From the NCBI GenBank assembly GCA_963833885.1, contig CAWHZU010000011.1, forward strand, positions 194,840-258,839: a stretch of DNA of 64,000 nucleotides, given 5' to 3'. Made by a program: the position numbers and the translations under genes. The notes under the pieces were generated by a model. It ran no database searches and was not told where the DNA came from. It was given only the letters and a program-made list of their open reading frames with translations. How positions within the stretch are numbered: the first letter of the stretch is position 1; the number at the start of each line of letters is the position of its first letter. This stretch comes from JASHPR01 sp963833885. Its GTDB lineage: Bacteria > Actinomycetota > Actinomycetes > Streptosporangiales > Streptosporangiaceae. Below are positions 7,279 to 15,407 of the stretch, piece after piece.

Positions 7279-8244
7279 ATGCGGATCGCGGTGCTCGCCG
7301 TGCCGGACCTGTTCGACTCCGGGCTGAGCGCCGTCCTGGACATCCTGGCCACCGCGAATGCCCTGCGCGCCGACGTGGCCACCTCCGTACCCCCGTTCGA
7401 CGTCACCGTGACCGGCACCGAAGCCTCGGTGCGCACCGGACACGGGCTGCGCCTGGCCACCACGCCGCTGACGGAGCTGGACACCGTCCCCGACCTGCTG
7501 GTCATGCCAGCGGTCGGCTGCGACCTCAGGTCGCCGCGGCAGGTCGTGGACATCGTGCGGAACCATCCCGCACTGGCTCACCTCGCGGCCCTGTACGCGG
7601 CCGGCAGCGACCTGGCGGCGGCGTGCACCGGGACGTTCTTCCTGGCCGAGGCCGGCGTGCTCGACGGCCTCCTGGCCACCACCAGCTGGTGGCTGGGCCC
7701 TGCCTTCCGCCGCCGCTACACCGCCGTGCGGCTCGACGAGAGCCGGACTCTTGCCCGCGACGGGCGGGTCACCACCGCGGGCGCCGCGTTCGCGCACATA
7801 GACCTGGCGCTGTCGATCGTGGCACAGGAGAGCCCGACGCTGGCCGATCTGGTCGCCCGCTACCTGGTGATCGGCGACCGCCCGTCCCAGGCCATCTCCG
7901 CCGTCCCGTCGCATCTGGCCGGCCACGACCCGGTGGTGACCGCATTCGAGCGGTGGGTCCGCGACCACATCGCCGACCCGTTGCAGATCAGCCGCGCGGC
8001 GGCCGCGATCGGCGTCAGCGAGCGCACCCTGCAGCGCACCACCGCAGCCGTGCTGGGCATGTCGCCCATCGACTTCGTCCACCAGATCCGGCTGGACGAG
8101 GCGACCTTCCTGCTCCGCACGACCAGCCAGACGGTCGACGCCATCGCCGCAGCCATCGGCTACCAGAACACCAGCACGCTGCGCGCCCTGGTCCGGCGGC
8201 GGCGCGGCACCACCATCAGCGCGCTACGCCAGGCTCCGGGGTGA
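7279..8244 (+). CDS. GlxA-type AraC family transcriptional regulator
   Basis: The 321-residue protein fuses an N-terminal DJ-1/PfpI (GATase1-like) domain to a C-terminal AraC helix-turn-helix pair. The first domain shows LAVPDLFDSGLSAVLDIL and the nucleophile-elbow region AACTGTFFLAEAGVLDG (Cys near residue 118). The DNA-binding part has ISRAAAAIGVSERTLQRT and TVDAIAAAIGYQNTSTLRAL. Such proteins sense a small metabolite and activate neighbouring genes. It diverges from the ABM monooxygenase gene, its most likely target. Confidence 0.88.
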   Translation: MRIAVLAVPDLFDSGLSAVLDILATANALRADVATSVPPFDVTVTGTEASVRTGHGLRLATTPLTELDTVPDLLVMPAVGCDLRSPRQVVDIVRNHPALAHLAALYAAGSDLAAACTGTFFLAEAGVLDGLLATTSWWLGPAFRRRYTAVRLDESRTLARDGRVTTAGAAFAHIDLALSIVAQESPTLADLVARYLVIGDRPSQAISAVPSHLAGHDPVVTAFERWVRDHIADPLQISRAAAAIGVSERTLQRTTAAVLGMSPIDFVHQIRLDEATFLLRTTSQTVDAIAAAIGYQNTSTLRALVRRRRGTTISALRQAPG

Positions 8245-8283
8245 CGATCGTCCGCACGGTGGGGATCCTCACACCGCGGCACG

Positions 8284-8500
8284 GGTGAATATAGGTGACC
8301 TGGTCGTTAAGCGCTGTCGTGAAAATAGAGCTGAGGATCGAGCTTTTTCAGTACTGGATCGTCCACGCCGACCGGCCTTCGCGCTGCATCTGGGCGATCC
8401 ATTCCCGGATATGCTCGGGGAATATGTCGGCCATCCGTATTGGTCCTAGCGCCGGAAGAATGAAGGCACCCAGGTAAGCGGCCTTGTGCGTTTTCGTGGG
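8284..8500 (-). pseudogene. Tyrosine recombinase (phage integrase) N-terminal remnant
   Basis: Read on the minus strand, the stretch encodes the SAM-like core-binding domain of an actinomycete integrase: THKAAYLGAFILPALGPIRM and IFPEHIREWIAQMQREGRSA, then WTIQY, a TGA stop, and in the same frame SSILSSIFTTALNDQVTYIH. The internal stop and absence of a catalytic domain show a dead fragment. It joins directly to a serine-recombinase-like fragment upstream. Confidence 0.7.
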
Positions 8501-8640
8501 CAGGGGTGGGGCACACGCTGGGCAAGGTACCCATAGGGCGGGGTGCCGATGTGCCGGTGCCCCGCACGCTCGCCCCGGAAAGCTGACCGGCCGACCTTCT
8601 GCCCGTGGCGATCGAGGCGCTCGACGCCGGTGCCTCGACG
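8501..8640 (-). pseudogene. Serine recombinase-like remnant
   Basis: The minus strand encodes HIGTPPYGYLAQRVPHPCP, resembling the conserved PYGY-x-RVPHP segment that follows the catalytic domain in large serine recombinases of actinomycetes. No resolvase domain is present. The fragment abuts the tyrosine integrase remnant. The match is short, so the call is tentative. Confidence 0.45.
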
Positions 8641-8686
8641 TTCTGAGCACAGCTCGGTCTGCTGTGCGGCGCGTGCCCGATGCTTC

Positions 8687-9041
8687 GTTGCGGCAGCTAA
8701 TGCTGGAGATCGTCGGGCAGGAGCCGGAACCACTTATGGGGGGTGAGGGGGTGCATCGCTCGGAAGTCGCGCCGGTCGAGTGTGAGCACGGCGTCGGTCC
8801 GGTACTGGGCTGCGAGCGCCACATTGACTGCGTCAGCTAGGTCCAAGTCGAGGCTGGCGTACTGCTTCTGGACTAGGCGCGCGGTGTCGAGGATCTCGAT
8901 GCCGATTTCGGGGATCTGAAATCGCGTCTCGCGGGCCTGGGCAATGACGAAATCAATGATCATGGTCCGGGCACGGGATCCGAAGCGGGCCTTGGCCAGG
9001 TGATCAACCTCGGTGAGCACGAGCGGCGAGATGATCACCGT
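8687..9041. repeat. Direct repeat, copy 1 (PIN gene segment)
   Basis: About 355 bp closely match 17884-18236 in the same orientation. The shared block starts at GTTGCGGCAG and ends at GATGATCACCGT, covering the C-terminal three quarters of the PIN gene and its downstream flank. The two copies bracket 9.2 kb. Confidence 0.85.
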
Positions 9042-9137
9042 TCCTGCTTGCTGCAAGATTTCCTGGCATGCTGCGGACTCGCGGGCGTTGCGGTCGGAGG
9101 CGGCAATAATGCCGGAGGTGTCGGCGACGACAATCAC
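8697..9137 (-). CDS. PIN-domain ribonuclease toxin (VapC-like)
   Basis: A 146-residue PIN protein: VVADTSGIIAASD at the N-terminus (first acidic residue), LVLTEVDHLAKARFG, then SLDLDLADAVNVALAAQYRT and VLTLDRRDFRAM, giving the acidic cluster that binds Mg/Mn for RNA cleavage. GTG 9137 overlaps the antitoxin stop as GTGA. With the ribbon-helix-helix gene it makes a complete toxin-antitoxin module. A truncated copy with mutated catalytic residues lies at 17884-18236. Confidence 0.85.
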   Translation of the reverse strand: MIVVADTSGIIAASDRNARESAACQEILQQAGTVIISPLVLTEVDHLAKARFGSRARTMIIDFVIAQARETRFQIPEIGIEILDTARLVQKQYASLDLDLADAVNVALAAQYRTDAVLTLDRRDFRAMHPLTPHKWFRLLPDDLQH

Positions 9138-9373
9138 GAGCTGGCGGCTGCCCGGGCGACCGTCTCGGTGACCTCGTCGCTGGTAGCAGTCTTGCCGGTT
9201 CCGTCGAAGGTGGGCCAGTTGAGGGAACTGTCCCATACTCGGTTGCTCATCGCTGCCAGGTGGATGCCTTCACGGATGATCTCTGCCTCGGGTACGCCTC
9301 GCCGGGCAGCGATCTCCTTGATCAGCGCAAGATCGTCGGTGTCTGCGTAGACGTTCGTCCTTCTAAGCGACAT
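9134..9373 (-). CDS. Ribbon-helix-helix (CopG-type) antitoxin
   Basis: A 79-residue protein whose first 45 residues form an RHH domain: RRTNVYADTDDLALIKEIAA followed by RRGVPEAEIIREGIHLAA. The C-terminal tail would wrap the toxin. It overlaps the PIN gene by four bases, the normal antitoxin-first order. RHH antitoxins usually repress their own promoter. Confidence 0.8.
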   Translation of the reverse strand: MSLRRTNVYADTDDLALIKEIAARRGVPEAEIIREGIHLAAMSNRVWDSSLNWPTFDGTGKTATSDEVTETVARAAASS

Positions 9374-9533
9374 GTACCGATGCTAGCACACGTCCATATC
9401 CTGACAGCGTCGCTACGCCACCTTAAATCCGGCGTCCAGGCAGCGTCAGGATGTTGTTGACGGACGTTACTTGACTAGCGGAGTCTGGTGCCGGCCTGGG
9501 TTGAACTGTGACGGCGGTTCTCTCTGCGGTAGC

Positions 9534-9559
9534 GCCGGTTCAAATCCAGTCGGGGCTAC
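9534..9559 (+). other. tRNA 3'-end-like sequence (possible attachment site)
   Basis: GCCGG TTCAAAT CCAGT followed by CGGGGCTAC looks like a T-arm and acceptor 3' strand. One T-stem pair is mismatched and no matching 5' half (GTAGCCCC) is found upstream, so this is not a complete tRNA. A stranded tRNA 3' end near recombinase remnants is what an integrative element leaves at an att site; this interpretation is inference. Confidence 0.35.
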
Positions 9560-9576
9560 AAGTGAAGTAGCAGTTC

Positions 9577-9611
9577 AAGGGCCTGATCGCCGGTAGCGGC
9601 GGTCGGGCCTT
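9577..9611. terminator. Strong hairpin, possible terminator
   Basis: AAGGGCCTGATCGCCG and CGGCGGTCGGGCCTT form a stem of about 15 bp around the loop GTAG, with one bulge and two weak pairs. It follows the tRNA-like sequence. There is no U-tract, as is common in actinomycete terminators. Confidence 0.5.
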
Positions 9612-9684
9612 GATCATCCGTCCGTCGTTTGTCCGTGGAGTTCACCGTCACTGGACGGCAGCGGGCGCAACAGAATAATCACCC

Positions 9685-10005
9685 TCAGTACAGTCTTGGT
9701 GTCAGTGCAGCGGCTCCGGTGAACAGGACGACGGCACTGGCCATCAGGCCGCGAAACCACTGCATGCGGCCAGTGCCATCCAAGCGAGGGGTCACTGCCG
9801 TGACCGCGATCTCCGCCGACACCCCCACCGGCACGCCCACCCACACCCAGGTCTTACTGCGCTCTGTTGGCCATTCGTGCTCACCCAGGACATGCGCGCC
9901 GCCGGCTAGGTCTGGCCTTGCGCGACTTCTGGCGGCACCTGCTGACCCATCCTCGGTCAGGCCCTCCCAGGCTCGGGCAAGGGTGAAGTACTCGATTTGG
10001 TGCAT
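9685..10005 (-). CDS. Hypothetical protein, uncertain
   Basis: An open frame of 106 codons with moderate coding bias. The C-terminal third is hydrophobic (WFRGLMASAVVLFTGAAALT) and could be one membrane segment. No family is recognised and no ribosome site is evident, so it may not be expressed. Apart from it, 9612-10229 holds nothing I can identify. Confidence 0.3.
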   Translation of the reverse strand: MHQIEYFTLARAWEGLTEDGSAGAARSRARPDLAGGAHVLGEHEWPTERSKTWVWVGVPVGVSAEIAVTAVTPRLDGTGRMQWFRGLMASAVVLFTGAAALTPRLY

Positions 10006-10229
10006 CAGCTACGGCAGCGTCTCGGCTCGTTTCCCGGTCATGAGCCGCATCGTACTCAAGCCCTCTGCCCACGCCTGGGTGCCGCGGCATGCCGACGGAT
10101 CAGGCCTCGGCCCAGAGTCTCGCAATCCCTTTCTGTTCTTGGCATCGGCAGAGAACCTGGCCACATCAGGCGCTGCCAGAGTGTCATGCCGCTTCTTCTC
10201 GGCATCCCGCTGGCGGGGTGCGGCCAGGG

Positions 10230-11396
10230 TTAGCGGTGCCGTGCGCGGTCTTGGCGGAAGATGGCCAGGTCGATGGCGTCGGCGAGTGCGCGGGCTCCGG
10301 CGTCGGAGGGGTGGAGGCCGTCTCCGGAGTCGTAGCCGGAGGCTATGCGGGTGGGGTCGCCTGGGTCGGCGAGCGCTGCGGCGAAGTCGGCGACCGGCCA
10401 TTCGCGCTGGCTGGTGATGGCGCGGTTCACGGCCTGGCGGATGTCCTCGTTGCCGTCGGCGCGGATGGCGTCGACGCGGGCCGCGAGGATCGGGGTGAGG
10501 GTGCCGAGGACCGGCTGGATGCCTTGCTGGGACGCTCGGCGGGCGAGGCTGAACAGGGCGTCGCTGATTGCCCCGGCTGTCGGCTGCGGGCCGCCGAAGA
10601 CGGCGGGCAGGATGATGTCGTTGAGGCCGCCCGTGATGATGACGTGGGTGGCTTCGCCGATGCTGAGGACGTCGCGGGTGAGCCGCTCGGTCATCGGCGG
10701 TCCTACCCGGGGCAGCAGCAGCCGGTTGGCGCTGAGCCCGGTGTTCAGGACGACCGCGCTGCCCAAGCCGACGGTGAGCATCCTGGCCTGCAGGTGGTCC
10801 GGGTAGCGCTGTTCTCCGTCGATGGTGGTGCCGTCGCCTCTGGTGATCGAGTCGCCGAAGGCCACGATCACCGGGCCGTCCGCCGGCGCGTCGGTCAGGA
10901 CCCGCGTGATCCAGTACAGGGAGGAAAAGGACTGCGGGCCGTCGGGGCCGGCGAGCTGGTCCCGGGCGGCCTGGTTGCCGGGCGCGGCGTAGCCGGTGCG
11001 CTGGGCGGAGTGCAGGAACGCGGCTGGGCCGGCGGTGCCGGCGACGTAGCAGGTCACCGCGATCTCTTCGCCGGCCGCCACCGGCAGCTGGACCGGGTCG
11101 CTGGCCGCGGTCTGGCCGGGCGGGATCTCCCAGCGGGCGCTCCCGCGGAGCGTAGTGGTCCGGGGCGGCTTTCCTTGCGCGCCGCTGACCGCTGCCGTGT
11201 CGATCACCAGCGGGGTTTGCCCGAACTCGTTGCTCAGCACCAGTCGCAGCCTGCTGCCGCCGCGCCGCAGGCGCACGGCCTGCCGTATCGTCTGGTCGCG
11301 AAAGGACTGCGGCTGGGCCAGGAACGCCGGCGTGTCAGCGGGGTCTGCCAGCGCGCTGGCATAGGCCGTAGTCCAGGTAGTAACGGGGATGCTCAT
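10230..11396 (-). CDS. SGNH/GDSL-type hydrolase
   Basis: The 388-residue protein has an N-terminal jelly-roll-like region and a C-terminal SGNH esterase domain. Block I is VAFGDSITRGDG (nucleophile Ser, about residue 180), block III is ITGGLNDI (Asn), and block V is GDGLHPSDAG (Asp and His). Such enzymes hydrolyse esters of lipids or carbohydrates. No signal peptide is visible, so it is predicted cytoplasmic. ATG 11396 is preceded by GGAAAGGAAAC. It stands alone between pseudogene patches; its substrate cannot be inferred. Confidence 0.88.
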   Translation of the reverse strand: MSIPVTTWTTAYASALADPADTPAFLAQPQSFRDQTIRQAVRLRRGGSRLRLVLSNEFGQTPLVIDTAAVSGAQGKPPRTTTLRGSARWEIPPGQTAASDPVQLPVAAGEEIAVTCYVAGTAGPAAFLHSAQRTGYAAPGNQAARDQLAGPDGPQSFSSLYWITRVLTDAPADGPVIVAFGDSITRGDGTTIDGEQRYPDHLQARMLTVGLGSAVVLNTGLSANRLLLPRVGPPMTERLTRDVLSIGEATHVIITGGLNDIILPAVFGGPQPTAGAISDALFSLARRASQQGIQPVLGTLTPILAARVDAIRADGNEDIRQAVNRAITSQREWPVADFAAALADPGDPTRIASGYDSGDGLHPSDAGARALADAIDLAIFRQDRARHR

Positions 11397-11482
11397 TGTA
11401 ATCGGTTTCCTTTCCTGGCTTGTGTGCTCGAGGCAGCCTGCCTACATTCAGGGAGACCCCGTGAGAACGGGAAAGGAATCGC

Positions 11483-11822
11483 TCAGAAGCCGAACACGGT
11501 GACCAGGCTCGGGTCGCCGAAGGAGGAGATCCGGCGGATGCCCGCGCCGGTGACGGTAAGCACGCAGATTCCGTACGGTTGGTAGTTCCCGCCGGAGTCA
11601 CGGGTGTAGGCCGCTGCGGGAGGCTGCCCGTTGGCGCTGGTGGCCAGCATGCGCCAGTGACCAGCTGATCCCAGGAGCCCGCTGCGCAGGAACGGCATGC
11701 AGGTCTTGCGGCCGGCGAACCAGGTACGCAGCGGCGTCGCCTCTATGACGGCGTCCTCTGTCAGGAGCCGCTCCAGCGGCTGCGTCGGCATTCTCAAACG
11801 CCGCGATGTACTGGTCGAGGAG
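11483..11822 (-). pseudogene. C-terminal (SnoaL-like) remnant of an ECF sigma factor
   Basis: The minus strand encodes the SnoaL-like tail of an ECF sigma factor: LLTEDAVIEATPLRTWFAGR, then GICVLTVTGAGIRRISSFGD. Just upstream, in another frame, is LLDQYIAAFENADAAA, which belongs directly before LERLLTED, so there is a one-base shift near 11780. Regions 2 and 4 are absent: the fragment begins abruptly next to an integrase fragment. Confidence 0.75.
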
Positions 11823-11905
11823 CGTGCAGGCACCGCTGGGTGGTCATGATCGAGGCGTGGCCGAGGCGCTCCTTCACGACCTGCAGGTCAGCTCCGCCGG
11901 CGGCG
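11820..11905 (-). pseudogene. C-terminal fragment of a tyrosine recombinase
   Basis: ADLQVVKERLGHASIMTTQR followed by CLHAP is the box-II region of a phage-type integrase (L-G-H-x-S-x-x-T-T), ending just before the catalytic Tyr, which would follow at Y-x-H; here it reads CLH. The fragment is fused in frame to a dehydrogenase fragment upstream and abuts the sigma remnant downstream. Confidence 0.7.
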
Positions 11906-12063
11906 GAGCGGCCGACCGCGCCGAGCCCGGTGCACTCGATGACGACATCGACGTCAACGTCGATGTCGGCGGCGTCACCGGAATGGTACCGGGCGCCGAA
12001 GTCCTCCACGAGATCGCGTTTCGGGCCGGCGTGCGCGAGGTCGATGACGTGCATCTGGTGACT
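11906..12063 (-). pseudogene. Fragment of a zinc-type glucose/alcohol dehydrogenase
   Basis: Read leftward from 12054, MHVIDLAHAGPKRDLVEDFG, then ARYHSGDAADIDVDVDVVIE and CTGLG, match the nucleotide-binding part of glucose-1-dehydrogenase-like medium-chain dehydrogenases (DGPK, LGA-x-YH and VVIECTG segments). Only about 50 residues remain before the frame runs into the integrase fragment. Confidence 0.55.
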
Positions 12064-12163
12064 GTCATCGCGCGCAAATGCGCATCGTCGCGCCCGGCTG
12101 TCGCGTCCGCCTCATCCGCCAGGGGTGATGACGGGCCGTGGCCGGGATCCGGATGATCGAGTC

Positions 12164-13618
12164 ATGACCTCGTCGCCGCCTCAGCTGCTCGACGTCGTGG
12201 TCGTCGGCGCAGGACCCGCGGGGGTAGTCGCGGCGCTCCGTGCGGCCCGTCTGGGAGCCAGCACGGCGCTGATCACCCGCGATCAGTTCGGGGGAATGGC
12301 CGCGAACGACGGGCCCGTGCCGGTGCGCACGCTGGCCCAGGCGGCCCGGCTGATCCGCGAGGCCAGGCAGCTCCCGCTCTTCGGGATCGCGGGCGGCGAA
12401 CCCTCGCTCGACTACGCTCGGCTGCTAGCCCGCGTTCGCGACGTGACCGCCGACGCACGCCAGCACACGCTGCTGCGCGACGATCTGGAGCGCGCCGGGG
12501 TGAGCATCTACGAGCAGGCCGGCACTGCGCGCTTCGTCAACGCCCACACGGTCGACAGCGACAACGCGCCGCGGCTTCGGGCAGACAAGGTCATCCTCTG
12601 CACTGGAGGAGCCTCACGGCCGTTGGCGGTTCCCGGCTTCGACCTGACCGCGACACACAGCGACGCGTGGCGCCTTTCCTCGGTGCCGCCGTCGCTGGTC
12701 GTGATCGGCGCTGGCGCGACCGGCGTGCAGGTGGCATCGATCTTCAACGCGTTCGGCTCACGGGTTTATCTCGTTGAGATCGCTCCCCGCATCTTGATGA
12801 GTGAGGACCAAGAGGTCTCCGAAGCGGTCACTGCCGCCATGGCGGCGTCCGGCGTCCAAGTGCTCGCGGACGCCGGGACGATCGACCGCTTCGAGCGCTG
12901 TGCGACCGGCGTGCGGCTCATTCACTCGACAAGCGATGGGCAGCACAGCATCGACGCCACGCTGGCCGTGGTGGCGGCCGGATGGGTCGCGGCCACCGCC
13001 GGGCTGGGCCTCGACCGGGCCGGGGTGCAGACGGACCGGCGCGGATACGTCCAGGTCGACGCGCAGTTGCGCACGATCGTGCCGCACGTCTTCGCCGCCG
13101 GCGACGTCACCGGGCGCGCGCTGGTCGTGCACGAGGCGGTCCGCGAGGGGCTAGTGGCCGCGACCAATGCCGTCCTCGGAGCAGCCATGGTCCTGCCTCC
13201 CCGGGTGAGCCCCATCGGCAGCTTCACGGACCCCGAGTACGCCTCGGCGGGACTGACCGAGGCGGCAGCCCGGGAGAACCGCGAGGTGGTCGCGACGACG
13301 GTACGCTTCGACTCGCTCCCGCGACCGATCATCGATGGCCGCCAGACGGGGTTCTGCAAGCTGGTCGTCGACCGCGAACTCCATACGATTCTGGGCTGCC
13401 ACGTCGTGGGGGAGCGCGCGGTCGAGCTCGCGCAGCTGGCAGCGACAGCGATGGCCGCGAAGATGCCCGTCGAGGAACTGGCATTGGTCCCGTTCTCGTT
13501 TCCCACCTACGCGAACGCCCTGGGCCGCGCGGCGATCCTCGCCGCGATCGAACTCGATCACACCGGAATGTGGGCCGTTGATCATTTCGAAACGGCAGTG
13601 GAGGCCGGCGTTGCCTGA
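12164..13618 (+). CDS. Pyridine nucleotide-disulfide oxidoreductase-fold flavoprotein lacking redox cysteines
   Basis: The 484-residue protein has the full class I architecture: FAD-binding VVVGAGPAGVVAALRAARLG at the N-terminus, NAD(P)-binding VVIGAGATGVQVASIF, second FAD motif HVFAAGDVTG, and the C-terminal dimerisation domain. The active-site CxxxxC that should follow FGG is replaced by FGGMAANDGPVPV, and the C-terminal HPT-type catalytic His motif reads FSFPTYANAL. It therefore cannot be a lipoamide- or mercuric-reductase-type enzyme. Quinone or other electron-acceptor reductase activity, as in LpdA-like flavoproteins, is more likely (inference). It heads the operon running to the enoyl-CoA hydratase and may supply or remove electrons there. 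Confidence 0.85.
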   Translation: MTSSPPQLLDVVVVGAGPAGVVAALRAARLGASTALITRDQFGGMAANDGPVPVRTLAQAARLIREARQLPLFGIAGGEPSLDYARLLARVRDVTADARQHTLLRDDLERAGVSIYEQAGTARFVNAHTVDSDNAPRLRADKVILCTGGASRPLAVPGFDLTATHSDAWRLSSVPPSLVVIGAGATGVQVASIFNAFGSRVYLVEIAPRILMSEDQEVSEAVTAAMAASGVQVLADAGTIDRFERCATGVRLIHSTSDGQHSIDATLAVVAAGWVAATAGLGLDRAGVQTDRRGYVQVDAQLRTIVPHVFAAGDVTGRALVVHEAVREGLVAATNAVLGAAMVLPPRVSPIGSFTDPEYASAGLTEAAARENREVVATTVRFDSLPRPIIDGRQTGFCKLVVDRELHTILGCHVVGERAVELAQLAATAMAAKMPVEELALVPFSFPTYANALGRAAILAAIELDHTGMWAVDHFETAVEAGVA

Positions 13619-13676
13619 GCTCGCTGCGGGCGCACGCGGTATCAGGACCACGCCCTTACCGAATAGGAGAAAGATC

Positions 13677-14222
13677 TTGGCAACCCCTCCAGCAGGAACG
13701 CCCCGGCCGGGCGTCCAGGTCGGCTCCACGAGCGAATTCAGCTTGTTCTTCCGCGTCAGGCCAGGCCACGAGAATGACCTGCGGGAAGCGGTCGAGGCGC
13801 TGCAGGACAGTCCCGGCTACCGGCCAGGGGACTACGACCTGCCGATCGCGGTCATTCACGAAGCCAGGTTCGTGCTGTTCGACGGGGACACGCGGCTGCT
13901 CTTCGCGACGAGCTTCGATGGCCCGTGGGACGCCTACATGGAGGACTTCGCGTCCAAGCCGATGCAGCTTTTCGATGCGATCTTCCGGCACGTCGACGGC
14001 TACGAGGGCCTCCCGGACCTCACCGCGGTGAAGGATTTCATCTTGAGCGCCCAGGTCACCGCCGGAGCCTACACCCGGAATTACCCCGGCACGGTGAAGG
14101 AGATCCGCAAGGCGCTGCGGGTGAACGAGGCCTTCCAGCAGGTGCTCGACGATCCCGGTGCCGCGGACGCGCTGCTGCACCCCGCGCTGAAACCGCTGCT
14201 TGACGAGGCCGCAGACGCTTAG
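13677..14222 (+). CDS. Conserved hypothetical protein in the Dyp-peroxidase operon
   Basis: A 181-residue protein starting at TTG 13677, chosen because AGGAGA lies seven bases upstream. The sequence has SEFSLFFRVRPGHENDLREA near the start, then FVLFDGDTRLLFATSFDGPW, strands and helices reminiscent of ferredoxin-like (ABM/EthD-type) folds. I have no firm family. It lies 58 bp after the flavoprotein and 44 bp before the DUF4331 gene, so it should act with the peroxidase. A heme- or substrate-delivery role would be a guess. Confidence 0.65.
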   Translation: MATPPAGTPRPGVQVGSTSEFSLFFRVRPGHENDLREAVEALQDSPGYRPGDYDLPIAVIHEARFVLFDGDTRLLFATSFDGPWDAYMEDFASKPMQLFDAIFRHVDGYEGLPDLTAVKDFILSAQVTAGAYTRNYPGTVKEIRKALRVNEAFQQVLDDPGAADALLHPALKPLLDEAADA

Positions 14223-14266
14223 GCGGGCTGCGGCGAGCGAACCGTGAACCCAACGGAAGGCGGGCG

Positions 14267-15407
14267 ATGTCGCATCACATCTCCGGGCCGCGCGCCGCGG
14301 CCGAGCCGATCGCGGACATCACGGACCTTGTACGCGTTCCCGAGTCCCGAGCACCCGGGCCGTCTGGTCCTGGTGCTGAACACGATGCCGTTCGCGCCGC
14401 CGTCGGCGGTCTTCTCCGACGGGCTGATCTACCGCTTCCGGCTGCGGCCGCTCACCGCGAGCGACCGGGAGGATGGGGCGCCGTTCGCCGCGGGCGGCGA
14501 AGAGATGGTGATCGACTGCGCGTTCTCGGCCCCCGCGGGCGGACACGGCGCGAACGACCCAGGGCAAGAAGGCACATGCTCGGTGCCGACCGGCCGGGCG
14601 GTCTCGATCAGGGTGAACGACGAGCATGGCGGCCAGGCCCACGGCGTTCGTGTGTTCGCCGGCCTACGGTGGGATCCGTTCATCATGGATGCGGCCGCGG
14701 CGCTGAAGACGATCGCCACGGGCAAGCTCGCGTTCACCGATCCGGGCGTGATCTACCTTGACGGCAAGAACGTCCTCAGCCTGGTGGTCGAGGTCGACCG
14801 CGCCGGGCTCCCCGGCGGTGCTCAGCTGGTCGGCGTGGTCGCGGAGACGCTGACGCGCGGCAGCCTCAGCGTCCGCCTCGAGCGTGTCGGGCGGCCCGAG
14901 GTGCCCAACCTGATGCTCGCACCGAAGCAGTTCGACCCGGTGAACCGCGACCTCGAGATCCGTGACCTGTACAACATGGACGACGCGTTTCACCTCAGCC
15001 GCGCTTACGAGGGCGCGTACCGGGCCCGGCTGAACGCGAATCTGGCGTTCTGGGACAGCCTGGACGGCAAGACCGACTGGCCGGCCCGCGAGGACGGCGC
15101 GCACCCGCTGACCGAGCTCATCCTCGCGGACTTCCTCGTCGTCGACGTCACTATGCCGTACGCGGAGCAGGGTTCGTTCCTGGAGATCGAGCTCGCCGCC
15201 AGGCGCGGGGAAGCTCACCGGACCTGCGGTGGCCGGGCGCTCAACGACGATGTGATGGACACGATCTTCACGCTGCTCGTGAACGCAGGGAACGGGCCCG
15301 TCATCCGCGACGGCGTCGATCAGGCGACCACGCCCGCCTCGCGCGTGTTCCCCTACCTGGCGCCCCCGAATCCCGACCCCCCGGAGGCTCCCCGCCATGT
15401 GCAGTGA
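14267..15407 (+). pseudogene. DUF4331 family protein, interrupted by one apparent frameshift
   Basis: The gene starts at ATG 14267 with the typical DUF4331 opening MSHHISGP...ADITDL. The next residues, YAFPSPEHPGRLVLVLN, follow in a different frame: there is one extra base in CTTG at about 14331-14334. The remainder to the TGA at 15405 is an intact DUF4331 domain of about 379 residues in total, with GLRWDPFIMD, NVLSLVVEVDRA and the C-terminal HPLTELILADFLVVD. The family function is unknown; some members are near peroxidases. The end overlaps the start of the Dyp gene by 11 bases. No other damage is seen, so sequencing error or very recent mutation are both possible. Confidence 0.75.

Noticed and set aside
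9481..9560. Complete tRNA gene
   Set aside because: Only the T-arm and 3' acceptor strand fit; no 5' acceptor strand, D-arm or clean anticodon stem was found.
9629..10417. Plus-strand frame of 262 codons
   Set aside because: Irregular composition with Arg-rich runs at the end, overlaps the SGNH hydrolase 3' end, and matches nothing known.
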